In this document: in pieces, positions 1-7,672 of the stretch
How the letters are laid out: each line of letters opens with the position of its first letter
Numbering within the stretch: the stretch's first letter is position 1
Translations under genes and position numbers: made by a program
The notes under the pieces: model-generated
Databases searched by the model: none
Told to the model about the DNA's origin: nothing
What the model saw: only the letters and a program-made list of their open reading frames with translations
From: Pikeienuella litoralis
Lineage (GTDB): Bacteria; Pseudomonadota; Alphaproteobacteria; Rhodobacterales; Rhodobacteraceae
DNA length: 64,000 bases
NCBI RefSeq assembly: GCF_037646705.1
Contig: NZ_JBBHER010000004.1
Coordinates: forward strand, 433,217 to 497,216
Direction of reading: 5' to 3'

Positions 1-185
1 AGGTCGGCGGCAAGATCGCGCAGCTCGGCGCGCGCCTGATCGACGGCTTCGCGAAGAAGATGGCGGATCAGTTCTTCACCACCTTCCAGAAGGTGGTCGA
101 GGGCGACCCGGAGGGCGAGGAGCCGCCGCCGGACGACGCCCCCGCCGAGGAAAAGAAATCATGGCTCAAACGGCTGACCGGGTGA
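1..185 (+). CDS. coxG: CoxG-family protein (SRPBCC), 3' end only
   Basis: Only the last 60 codons are present; the gene begins before the window. The visible part reads GGKIAQLGARLIDGFAKKMA followed by a FF.TF segment, which is the typical end of the SRPBCC/START-like domain of CO dehydrogenase subunit G. A Pro/Glu-rich linker (EEPPPDDAPAEEKK) leads to a basic-hydrophobic end, SWLKRLTG, which could touch the membrane; CoxG proteins are thought to anchor the enzyme there. It lies 94 bp upstream of the small-subunit gene on the same strand, so it is probably the first or an early gene of the operon. The family call is firm, but the length and start cannot be judged. Confidence 0.8.
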   Translation, partial: VGGKIAQLGARLIDGFAKKMADQFFTTFQKVVEGDPEGEEPPPDDAPAEEKKSWLKRLTG

Positions 186-279
186 TCCCGGGACCTTTTG
201 AGCGCGACTGACACGCCCGACCGGGCGAGACCAAGATGACGGCGCCCCGCGTGGCGCCAGGATATCCAGGGAGGATGAG

Positions 280-756
280 ATGCCGAAGATTTCAATGACC
301 GTGAATGGCGAGTCCGTGTCGGGAGAGGTCGAGGGGCGAACGCTTCTGGTTCAGTTCCTCCGCGAGCATCTCGGCCTCACCGGCACGCATGTCGGCTGCG
401 ACACCGCGCAATGCGGCGCCTGCGTGGCGCATGTGAACGGCGACAGCGTCAAGACCTGCAACATGCTCGCCGCCGCCGCGGACGGCGCCGAGGTCGTCAC
501 CATCGAAGGGATGGCCAATCCCGACGGCTCCCTCAGCGTGATCCAGCAGGCGTTCCAGGACAATCACGGCCTGCAATGCGGCTTCTGCACCCCCGGCATG
601 GTGATGACCGCCGCCGATCTCCTGAAGCGGAACCCGAACCCCTCCGAGACCGAGATCCGCGCCTATCTCGAAGGCAATATCTGCCGGTGCACCGGGTACC
701 ACAACATCGTGAAGTCGATTCAGGCGGCTTCAGCCGCCATGATCGCGGCTGAATAG
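280..756 (+). CDS. coxS: CO dehydrogenase-type small subunit, two [2Fe-2S] clusters
   Basis: This is the 158-residue iron-sulfur subunit of a xanthine-oxidase-family molybdenum hydroxylase. It passes electrons from the molybdenum site in the large subunit to FAD in the medium subunit. A plant-type [2Fe-2S] domain has Cys40, Cys45, Cys48 and Cys60; the C-terminal helical domain has Cys100, Cys103, Cys135 and Cys137 (CGFCTPGM and CRCTGY). All eight ligands are present. The ATG at 280 follows a GAGG ribosome site. Eleven bases separate it from the large-subunit gene, so they are co-transcribed. The family includes CO dehydrogenases and many aromatic or aldehyde hydroxylases. Confidence 0.93.
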   Translation: MPKISMTVNGESVSGEVEGRTLLVQFLREHLGLTGTHVGCDTAQCGACVAHVNGDSVKTCNMLAAAADGAEVVTIEGMANPDGSLSVIQQAFQDNHGLQCGFCTPGMVMTAADLLKRNPNPSETEIRAYLEGNICRCTGYHNIVKSIQAASAAMIAAE

Positions 757-767
757 GAGGGGAGATC

Positions 768-3143
768 ATGGCCAAGGACAGTGGTATCGGCGCGTCGAGC
801 AAGCGGCGCGAGGACATCCGATTTCTGACCGGCGACGGCGCGTACACCGACGATCTCAATCTCGCCGGGCAGGCTTACGTCTATTTCCTCCGCTCGACGG
901 TCGCGCACGGGAAGCTGAACGGCGTGGACACCGCCGCCGCGGAGAAAATGCCCGGCGTTCTGAAGATCTTCACCGGCGCGGATTTCGTCGAGATCGGCGG
1001 CCTGCCCTGCGGCTGGCTGATCACCTCGCGCGACGGCGAGCCGATGAAGGAGCCGAAGCACCCTGTGCTCGCGCACGGCAAGGTCCGCCATGTCGGCGAC
1101 CCGATCGCGGCCGTCGTCGCCACCTCGCTCGGCGCGGCGCGCGACGCGGCCGAGGCGATCGAGGTGGATATCGAGGATCTCCCGGCCGTCATCGACATGA
1201 GGGCCGCGCTCTCCGGGGCCGGCGCGCCCGTCCATGAGGAGGCGCCGGACAATCTCTGCTACGACTGGGGGTTCGTCGAGGAAAACCGCGAGGCCGTCGA
1301 TCAGGCGATCAAGAACGCGCATCACGTCACCACGCTCGAACTGGTGAACAACCGGCTGATCGCCAACCCGATGGAGCCGCGCGTCGCGATCGGCGACTTC
1401 AACGCCGGAACGGGCGAATCCACGCTCTACACCACCACCCAGAACCCGCATGTGACCCGGCTTCTGATGGGGGCCTTCGTGCTCGGCATTCCGGAGCACA
1501 AGCTCCGCGTCATCTCCAAGGACGTGGGCGGCGGGTTCGGCACCAAGATTCCGCATTACGCCGAAGAAGCGCTTTGCACCTATGCGGCGAAGGTGTTGAA
1601 AAGACCGGTGAAATGGACCGCGGATCGGTCCGAGGCCTTCGTCACCGACACCCATGGCCGAGATCACGTCAGCAAGGTCGAGCTGGCGCTGGACAAGGAC
1701 GGGAATTTCCTCGCGCTCCGCGTCAACACGCTGGCCAATCTGGGCGCCTATCTCTCGACCTTCTCGACGTCGGTCCCGACCTGGCTCTACGGCGTGCTGC
1801 TCGCCGGCAACTACAAGACGCCGCTGGTCTACTGCAATGTGAAGGCGCTGTTCACCAACACGGTTCCGGTGGACGCCTATCGCGGCGCCGGGCGGCCGGA
1901 GGCCTCCTACGCGATCGAGCGGACGGTGGACAAGGCGGCGCGCGAGATGGGGATCGACCCGATCGAGCTTCGCCGCCGCAACTTCATCCCGAAGGACGCC
2001 TATCCCTACGATACGCCGGTCGCGCTCACCTATGATTCCGGCGATTACTTCGCGACGATGGACAAGCTCGAAGAGCTCTCGGACCTGAAGGGCTTCCCGG
2101 CGCGCCGGGCCGAGAGCGCGGCGCGGGGCAAGCTGCGCGGCCTCGGGGTCTCCGCCTATATCGAGGCCTGCGGCATCGCCCCCTCGCATCTCGTCGGCCA
2201 GCTCGGCGCCCGCGCCGGGCTCTACGAGAGCGCCACGGTGCGCGTGAACGGCGCCGGCGGCATCGTGGTGATGACCGGCTCGCACTCTCACGGCCAGGGG
2301 CACGAGACCACCTTTCCCCAGGTGATCTCGGAGATGTTCGGCGTGCCGGAGGACATGGTGAGCATCGTCCACGGCGACACCGGGCGCGGCCCGATGGGCA
2401 TGGGCACCTACGGCTCGCGCTCGCTCGCGGTCGGCGGCTCCGCCATGGTCAAGGCGGCCGAGAAGATCATCGCCAAGGCCAAGAAGATCGCCGGCCACAT
2501 GATGGAGGCGGCGGTCGAGGACGTCGAGTTCAAGGACGGCGTCTTCACCGTCTCCGGCACCGACAAGAAGCTCGATTTCGCGGCCGTGGCGCTGGCGGCC
2601 TATGTGCCGCACAACTACCCGCTGGAGGAGCTCGAGCCGGGGCTGGAGGAGACCGCGTTCTACGATCCCTCCAACTTCACCTACCCCGCGGGCGCCTACT
2701 CCTGCGAGGTCGAGGTCGATCCGGAGACCGGGGTCGTCGAGATCTGCGCCTTCACCGCGGCGGACGATTTCGGCAATGTCGTCAACCCGATGATCGTCGA
2801 CGGGCAGGTCCATGGCGGCGTCGCCCAGGGCATCGGCCAGGCGATGCTGGAGCGCGCCGTCTATGACGGAGACGGGCAGCTGCTGTCCGGCTCCTACATG
2901 GATTACGCGATGCCCCGCGCGAGCGATCTGCCGATGATCACCGTGGACAATTCCTGCCAGACGCCCTGCACGCACAACCCCCTCGGGGTGAAGGGCTGCG
3001 GCGAAGCGGGGGCGATCGGCGCGCCGGCCACCCTGGTCAACGCCGTGCTCGACGCGCTGAATTCCGGCGGCCACAATATCGCGCATATCGACATGCCCCT
3101 GACCCCGTCGCGGGTCTGGGCGGCGATCGAAGCGGCGAGATAA
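768..3143 (+). CDS. coxL: Form II CO dehydrogenase-like large subunit (molybdenum hydroxylase)
   Basis: This 791-residue subunit carries molybdopterin cytosine dinucleotide and the active site. The active-site loop reads AYRGAGR (residues 370-376). That is the form II signature, not AYxCSFR of true form I CO dehydrogenase. The catalytic glutamate lies in GCGEAG (Glu746), and a cofactor-binding stretch with GQGHET is present. The length is normal. ATG at 768 is preceded by GGGGAGA. It sits between coxS and coxM in the order S-L-M, which is typical of form II clusters; form I uses M-S-L. The real substrate may be CO at low efficiency or another small carbon compound; the sequence cannot decide. 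Confidence 0.9.
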   Translation: MAKDSGIGASSKRREDIRFLTGDGAYTDDLNLAGQAYVYFLRSTVAHGKLNGVDTAAAEKMPGVLKIFTGADFVEIGGLPCGWLITSRDGEPMKEPKHPVLAHGKVRHVGDPIAAVVATSLGAARDAAEAIEVDIEDLPAVIDMRAALSGAGAPVHEEAPDNLCYDWGFVEENREAVDQAIKNAHHVTTLELVNNRLIANPMEPRVAIGDFNAGTGESTLYTTTQNPHVTRLLMGAFVLGIPEHKLRVISKDVGGGFGTKIPHYAEEALCTYAAKVLKRPVKWTADRSEAFVTDTHGRDHVSKVELALDKDGNFLALRVNTLANLGAYLSTFSTSVPTWLYGVLLAGNYKTPLVYCNVKALFTNTVPVDAYRGAGRPEASYAIERTVDKAAREMGIDPIELRRRNFIPKDAYPYDTPVALTYDSGDYFATMDKLEELSDLKGFPARRAESAARGKLRGLGVSAYIEACGIAPSHLVGQLGARAGLYESATVRVNGAGGIVVMTGSHSHGQGHETTFPQVISEMFGVPEDMVSIVHGDTGRGPMGMGTYGSRSLAVGGSAMVKAAEKIIAKAKKIAGHMMEAAVEDVEFKDGVFTVSGTDKKLDFAAVALAAYVPHNYPLEELEPGLEETAFYDPSNFTYPAGAYSCEVEVDPETGVVEICAFTAADDFGNVVNPMIVDGQVHGGVAQGIGQAMLERAVYDGDGQLLSGSYMDYAMPRASDLPMITVDNSCQTPCTHNPLGVKGCGEAGAIGAPATLVNAVLDALNSGGHNIAHIDMPLTPSRVWAAIEAAR

Positions 3144-3154
3144 GGAGACTTCGA

Positions 3155-3943
3155 ATGTATGATTTCAACTATGTGAAAGTCGGCTCGATCTCCGAGGCGG
3201 TCAAGGCGCTCGCCGCGGAGGACGCGCAGCCGCTCTCCGGCGGGCAGACCCTGCTCCCGACGCTGAGGGCGCGGCTCGGCCAGCCCTCCGCGCTCGTCGA
3301 TCTCACCGGCGTCCCGGAAATGAAGCGGATCGAGGCCGCCGGCTCCACCGTGCGGATCGGCGGCGCGGTCACGCATCATGAGGTCGCGTCCAGCGCCGCC
3401 GTCGCCGGCGCGATCCCCGCGCTCGCCGCGCTCGCCGGGCATATCGGCGATCCGGCGGTGCGCCATCGCGGCACGATCGGCGGCTCCGTCGCGAACAACG
3501 ACCCCGCCGCCTGCTATCCCTCGGCCTGCCTCGCGCTCGACGCGGTGATTCACACCTCTGACGGCGACATCGCCGCGGACGACTTCTTTCAGGGCATGTT
3601 CGGCACCGCCCTCGGCGAAGGGCAGATCGTCACCGGCGTGACCTTCAGCGTCCCCGAGGCGGCCAACTACCAGAAATTCGTCCAGCCGGCCTCCCGGTTC
3701 GCCCTCGTCGGCGTTTTCGTCGCGAAGGGGAAGGACGGGGTCCGCGTCGCCGTCACCGGCGCATCCGAAGGCGGCGTTTTCCGCTGGACGGAGGCGGAAA
3801 AGGCGCTCTCGGCCAATTTCTCCGCCGATGCGGTCCCGGCCGCGCCATCCGCGGACGGCATGATCGGCGACCTTCACGGCTCGCCCGAATATCGCGCGCA
3901 CCTGGTGCGCGTGATGACCGGACGCGCCGTCGCCGCCTGCTGA
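3155..3943 (+). CDS. coxM: CO dehydrogenase-type medium subunit, FAD-binding
   Basis: This is the 262-residue flavoprotein subunit of the molybdenum hydroxylase. It holds FAD and hands electrons to the respiratory chain. The two FAD motifs are visible: SGGQTLLPTL near residue 30 and TIGGSVANNDPAACYP near residue 108. The PCMH-type FAD domain fills the first two thirds and a CO_deh_flav_C domain follows. It starts with ATG 11 bp after coxL behind a perfect AAGGAG. No maturation genes (coxD, coxE, coxF) follow on this strand, so the operon appears to end here or the accessory genes lie upstream of the window. Confidence 0.92.
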   Translation: MYDFNYVKVGSISEAVKALAAEDAQPLSGGQTLLPTLRARLGQPSALVDLTGVPEMKRIEAAGSTVRIGGAVTHHEVASSAAVAGAIPALAALAGHIGDPAVRHRGTIGGSVANNDPAACYPSACLALDAVIHTSDGDIAADDFFQGMFGTALGEGQIVTGVTFSVPEAANYQKFVQPASRFALVGVFVAKGKDGVRVAVTGASEGGVFRWTEAEKALSANFSADAVPAAPSADGMIGDLHGSPEYRAHLVRVMTGRAVAAC

Positions 3944-4360
3944 TCGCGCCGTTAACATTTACCAGCAAAAGCGCCGGGCGTGCCCACCCACGCCCAGCGC
4001 CCCACCAAAACACCCAGACCCGGTTCTCCTGAGGCTTGGGCCATTGGGGCAGCCCGACAGACATATCCAAGATATCCGAAGGAGGGACGCCCCGCTTCGA
4101 CTCATCGAAAGCGCGCCGTCCGCATCAGGGCCCTCGCAAATCCTTTGCGCCACCCCTTAAAAATGGGGGGCGACGCCGAGTTTAGTGGATTGGACCGGCG
4201 CGGCCGCCGTCGATCACCATATGTCGACCCTGCCGCCTGTCCCCGTAGCGAAGCGCGCTTACCGCCCGAGGTTCACTCCCCGGCGTCCGCCCGAACGAAA
4301 GGCCATCGGCTGATCATCTCGGCGGTCCACCCGTCGCGCGAACATCCAGTGGGCCGCATA
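3944..4360. other. Intergenic region after coxM
   Basis: No convincing coding sequence is visible on either strand between the coxM stop and the hairpin downstream of the DUF1127 gene. The stretch includes a strong hairpin near its left end (see the terminator at 3967-4000). It also holds a CCCTCCTT stretch on the minus strand near 4079-4086 and a short pairing of CCCC with GGGG around 4153-4170. It may be the 3' untranslated part of the DUF1127 transcript or hold a small RNA on the minus strand; neither is proven. Confidence 0.4.
3967..4000 (-). terminator. Intrinsic terminator, minus strand
   Basis: A 12-bp stem with one C-A mismatch (3971-3982 with 3989-4000) closes a 6-base loop. On the minus strand it is followed at once by four T residues (AAAA at 3967-3970 on the plus strand). 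The stem also sits 27 bp after the coxM stop and may slow plus-strand transcription, but there it lacks a U-run. No minus-strand gene lies next to it; the nearest is the DUF1127 gene more than 400 bp upstream. Confidence 0.6.
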
Positions 4361-4396
4361 GCGTAAGGGGCGGACCCTATGGCCCGCCCCTTATGC
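4361..4396 (-). terminator. Hairpin downstream of the DUF1127 gene
   Basis: A 16-bp stem with one mismatch and one G-U pair (4361-4376 with 4381-4396) closes a tetraloop CTAT. It begins 20 bp after the DUF1127 stop codon on the minus strand. There is no clear U-run, so it may act as a 3' stabilising stem or a weak terminator. Confidence 0.55.
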
Positions 4397-4416
4397 TGCA
4401 GTCCTCGTCAGATTGA

Positions 4417-4617
4417 TCAGAGCGACCGGCGCGAAACTCCAATGATCTGGTCGCGGGTCAGTCCGATATCCTTCAGCTCGGCGTCGGAAAGCGCGCTCAA
4501 GGCGCGAACCGTCGCGCGGTACGAACGCCACGCGTTGATCCGGGCGACGAGCTTGTGGAAATGGGCGGCGAGGCCAATTTCGGGGCAAGGGGCGGTGCTG
4601 GTTTGAAGATAGGCCAC
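4417..4617 (-). CDS. DUF1127 small protein
   Basis: This is a 66-residue protein ending in a DUF1127 domain (residues about 28-57): W..YRATVRALSALSDAELKDIGLTRDQI. The start is a GTG at 4617, giving MAYLQTSTAP at the N-terminus; many Rhodobacterales DUF1127 proteins start MAYL, and AGGAG lies about 7 bp upstream. No ATG in this frame has comparable support. Small DUF1127 proteins in alphaproteobacteria are often stress induced, and Rhodobacter CcaF1 is reported to bind RNA. A short palindrome, TTGCTGTGCAGCAA, lies in the leader (about 4644-4657). The gene stands alone, divergent from the MFS gene. Confidence 0.85.
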   Translation of the reverse strand: MAYLQTSTAPCPEIGLAAHFHKLVARINAWRSYRATVRALSALSDAELKDIGLTRDQIIGVSRRSL

Positions 4618-4877
4618 GTTTCGGCTCCTGAGTTCATTGCGTTGTTGCTGTGCAGCAAATGGTGCACCGCACACACTGGCGCAACATACGTAAGAGCAAC
4701 TCCGCCTTGCGCCCAACGCAACGCGGGTCAACCAGTCCTTAACGCGATCCGAGGCCGATCGGCGCGCTTCCTGGCCCATTTCCGCCATGCGGCCCCCCGC
4801 GCCTCGCGCCGACGCAGGACCGCCGCCCGCGCAACGTGCTGGAACCGGCATGCGACCTATCGTATGCGAGGGGCGTC

Positions 4878-6170
4878 ATGCGTCTTCCCATCGCCCTCAT
4901 GGACCCTGGATACCGGCTCTTCACCGCCGGGAATTTCTTTGCGCTCCAGGGAATGTGGGCCCAGAGGACCATCGTCGCGTGGCTCGCCTGGGAGCTTTCC
5001 GGCTCGGCGGGCTGGGTCGGGCTGATCGCGTTCTTCAGTTTCGCGCCGACCCTCGTCTCCGGGCCGATTTTCGGCGTCCTCGCGGACCGGAGCGACCTGC
5101 GCCACGCGGTGCTTCTCACAGAAAGCGCGCTTGCGCTCGTCTCGGCGATACTCTTTCTCGCGCTCATTCTCGACATGCTGACGCTCGGAGCGCTCTCCGC
5201 GCTTGCGCTCGCCCAGGGGATCGCGATCAGCGCGCATAACCCGATGCGAATGGCGCTGACGCCGCGGCTGGTCCGGCGTCCTGCGATCGCGAACGCGATC
5301 GCGATCGGCTCGATGAATTTCAACCTGGCGCGCCTGTCGGGGCCGGCGGTGGCGGGCTATGCGATCGCGCATTTCGGCGCGCCCGCGACGCAAGGGGTGG
5401 TCGCCCTCATGCCATTGCCGGTGATCGCCGCGCTCTTCGTCATCCGCGCCTACCCGGCGACGGGAACGCCGTCGCCCCGCATCGGCATCTTCGCATCGAT
5501 CCGCGAGGGCGCGCGCTATGTGGCCTCGCATCCGCCGATCCGCTCCGCGATGGCGCTCATGGCGACGTTCGCGTCGGTGGTTCGGGGAGTCATGGAGCTT
5601 TTCCCCGTTATCGCCGACGGTATTTTCGAGCGCGGCGCCTCCGGCCTTGGAGCGCTGATGGCGGCGGCGGGCGCAGGCGCGTTCACCGCCGCGCTCTGGC
5701 TCGCCACCAGCGACTCGGTGCGCGAGCGGGAGGGCGAATCCCCGCATCCCCCGCTTCGCACGTATTTTGCCCTTTTCGGCGGATTCTCCGCGATGACGCT
5801 CCTCACCGTCGCGCCCACCTGGCCGGCGGCGCTCGCGCTCGTCACAATGATCGGCTTTTGCAGCACGATCGCCGGCGTCACCATGCAATCAGTGGTGCAG
5901 ATCGCCGTCAGCGACGCATATCGAGGCCGGGTGATGAGCCTCTGGATCATGACCGGAATCGGCGGCGCGTCGCTCGGCTCGCTGACGATGGGCGCCGCGG
6001 CGGACCTGTTCGGGGTGGGTGTCACGCTCCGTTTCACCGCGCTCACCGGCGCGGCGCTGATCGCCGTGCTGCTGCTGCTCGCCGCTCACCGGCGGCGAAG
6101 CTCCCGCTCCAGCGCCTCCAGAAACCTTGAGCGCGCCGCTTTCGAGAAGGGCCGCCCGCCGCCGCCCTGA
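4878..6170 (+). CDS. MFS transporter (MFS_3/EntS-like)
   Basis: This is a 430-residue integral membrane protein with about 12 hydrophobic segments and the cytoplasmic loop motif GVLADRSDLR between TM2 and TM3. It resembles the MFS_3 group that includes the enterobactin exporter EntS; the substrate is unknown. I place the start at ATG 4878 (MRLPIALMDPGYR), preceded by GAGGGG, not at the earlier in-frame ATG, which lacks a ribosome site. The last residues are hydrophilic (RNLERAAFEKGRPPPP), and the coding end overlaps the opposing yaiI gene by 85 bp. Function is inferred from family only. Confidence 0.85.
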   Translation: MRLPIALMDPGYRLFTAGNFFALQGMWAQRTIVAWLAWELSGSAGWVGLIAFFSFAPTLVSGPIFGVLADRSDLRHAVLLTESALALVSAILFLALILDMLTLGALSALALAQGIAISAHNPMRMALTPRLVRRPAIANAIAIGSMNFNLARLSGPAVAGYAIAHFGAPATQGVVALMPLPVIAALFVIRAYPATGTPSPRIGIFASIREGARYVASHPPIRSAMALMATFASVVRGVMELFPVIADGIFERGASGLGALMAAAGAGAFTAALWLATSDSVREREGESPHPPLRTYFALFGGFSAMTLLTVAPTWPAALALVTMIGFCSTIAGVTMQSVVQIAVSDAYRGRVMSLWIMTGIGGASLGSLTMGAAADLFGVGVTLRFTALTGAALIAVLLLLAAHRRRSSRSSASRNLERAAFEKGRPPPP

Positions 6171-6529
6171 CGCAAGGGATTCGCCGCCCGGAGATCCGTC
6201 ATCAGATTCCGCATCGCCAGCGCCTCGCCGATATTGGCGGCGGTGAAGAGCGCCCCGTCATGCTTCATCGCGCGCGCCCCGGCCGAGACGCACCGATGCG
6301 CCAGCGGGATATCCGCCGTGACGCAGATATCGCCCGGCGCGATCCGCTCGGCGATCCAGTCATCGGCGGCGTCGGCGCCCTGCGTCACCACAACCACCTC
6401 GGCGAGGGGGTGAGGATTGGGGCGAACGCCGCCGTCCGACACGTAGACCACGCCGACGCCATGGCGCTCCGCCACGCGAAGCGTCTCCGCCTTCACCGGG
6501 CAGGCGTCGGCGTCGACATAGATTTTCAC
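6086..6529 (-). CDS. yaiI: YaiI/YqxD family protein (UPF0178)
   Basis: This 147-residue cytosolic protein starts YVDADACPVKAE, the hallmark of the UPF0178 family, with later motifs VTQGADAADDWI and VTADIPLA. The fold is PIN/NYN-like, and acidic residues suggest a metal-dependent nuclease, but no activity is established. The start codon is GTG at 6529 with GGAG 6 bp upstream. It follows frmA by 18 bp and is probably its last operon partner. Its 3' end overlaps the convergent MFS gene by 85 bp, so the C-terminal residues (ALERELRRR) share DNA with the transporter tail. Confidence 0.9.
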   Translation of the reverse strand: MKIYVDADACPVKAETLRVAERHGVGVVYVSDGGVRPNPHPLAEVVVVTQGADAADDWIAERIAPGDICVTADIPLAHRCVSAGARAMKHDGALFTAANIGEALAMRNLMTDLRAANPLRQGGGGRPFSKAARSRFLEALERELRRR

Positions 6530-6547
6530 GTCGAGGCTCCGCCCGGC

Positions 6548-7660
6548 TCAATAAAGCACCACGCTGCGGATGCTCTCGCCCCTGCGCATCAGATCGAAAC
6601 CCTTGTTGATGTCCTCAAGCGGCATCGTGTGCGTGATCATCGGATCGATCTCGATCTTGCCGTCCATGTACCACTCCACGATCTTCGGCACGTCGGTCCG
6701 TCCCCGCGCGCCGCCAAAGGCGGTGCCGCGCCAGGTCCGGCCGGTGACGAGCTGGAAAGGCCGGGTCGAGATTTCCGCGCCCGCCGGCGCGACGCCGATG
6801 ATGATGCTCTCCCCCCAACCCTTGTGCGCGCATTCGAGCGCGGTGCGCATCACCTGCACGTTGCCGGTGGCGTCGAAAGTGTAATCCGCGCCGCCTTTGG
6901 TGAGATTGACGAGATAGGGCACCAGATCGCCCTCGACCTCTTTCGGGTTGACGAAATGGGTCATGCCGAAACGGGTCGCCATCTCCTTCCGGCCGGGATT
7001 GATGTCGACCCCGACGATCATGTCCGCGCCAGCGAGGCGCAGCCCCTGAAGCACATTCAGTCCGATCCCGCCGAGCCCGAAGACGATGCAGCGGGAGCCG
7101 ATCTCGACCTTGGCGGTGTTGATCACCGCGCCGATGCCGGTGGTGACGCCGCAGCCGATATAGCAAACCTTGTCGAAAGGGGCGTCCTCACGGATCTTCG
7201 CGGCCGCAATTTCCGGCATCACGGTGTAATTGGAGAACGTCGAGGTTCCCATGTAGTGAAAGATCGGATCGCCATCGAGGGTCGAGAAGCGCGACGTGCC
7301 ATCCGGCATCAGGCCCTGCCCCTGCGTCTCGCGGACCGCCTGACAGAGATTGGTCTTGGGGTTCAGGCAGTATTCGCATTCCCGGCATTCGGGCGTGTAA
7401 AGCGGGATGACGTGATCGCCCTTCTTCAGGGATTTCACCCCCGGTCCGACATCGACGATGACGCCGGCCCCCTCATGCCCGAGGATCGCCGGAAAGATCC
7501 CCTCCGGGTCTGCGCCGGAGAGCGTGAAATCATCCGTATGGCAGATGCCCGTGGCCTTGATCTCGACCAGCACCTCGCCCTCCCTCGGGCCTTCGAGATC
7601 GACCTCGGTGACTTCGAGTTTCTCCCCAGCCTTCGTCGCCAGCGCCGCACGGGTTTTCAT
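6548..7660 (-). CDS. frmA: S-(hydroxymethyl)glutathione dehydrogenase / class III alcohol dehydrogenase
   Basis: This 370-residue zinc enzyme oxidises the glutathione adduct of formaldehyde with NAD and can also reduce S-nitrosoglutathione. Catalytic zinc ligands are Cys40 and His62 (GHEGAG), with a third Cys in IGCGVTTG. The structural zinc site has Cys92, Cys95, Cys98 and Cys106. The NAD fold shows GLGGIGL. The length matches the family. It lies between an MFS gene (12 bp upstream) and yaiI. No esterase gene (fghA) for the next step is in this window. Confidence 0.96.
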   Translation of the reverse strand: MKTRAALATKAGEKLEVTEVDLEGPREGEVLVEIKATGICHTDDFTLSGADPEGIFPAILGHEGAGVIVDVGPGVKSLKKGDHVIPLYTPECRECEYCLNPKTNLCQAVRETQGQGLMPDGTSRFSTLDGDPIFHYMGTSTFSNYTVMPEIAAAKIREDAPFDKVCYIGCGVTTGIGAVINTAKVEIGSRCIVFGLGGIGLNVLQGLRLAGADMIVGVDINPGRKEMATRFGMTHFVNPKEVEGDLVPYLVNLTKGGADYTFDATGNVQVMRTALECAHKGWGESIIIGVAPAGAEISTRPFQLVTGRTWRGTAFGGARGRTDVPKIVEWYMDGKIEIDPMITHTMPLEDINKGFDLMRRGESIRSVVLY

Positions 7661-7672
7661 ATCCGGTCTCCT

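Noticed and set aside
720..3086. Long minus-strand frame opposite coxL
   Set aside because: It is a shadow produced by GC-rich codon bias; the plus-strand protein has full family motifs and the minus frame has none.
768..3143. Form I (true) CO dehydrogenase
   Set aside because: The AYxCSFR motif with the copper-binding Cys is absent; AYRGAGR is found instead.
4090..4290. tRNA T-loop-like words (TTCGACTC, GTTCACTC)
   Set aside because: Flanking bases do not pair into a T-arm or acceptor stem, and no anticodon arm can be drawn.
4852..4866. Second EcfG-like promoter before the MFS gene
   Set aside because: GGAAC is followed after 15 bases by CGTA, not CGTT after 16-17, and it lies too near the start codon.
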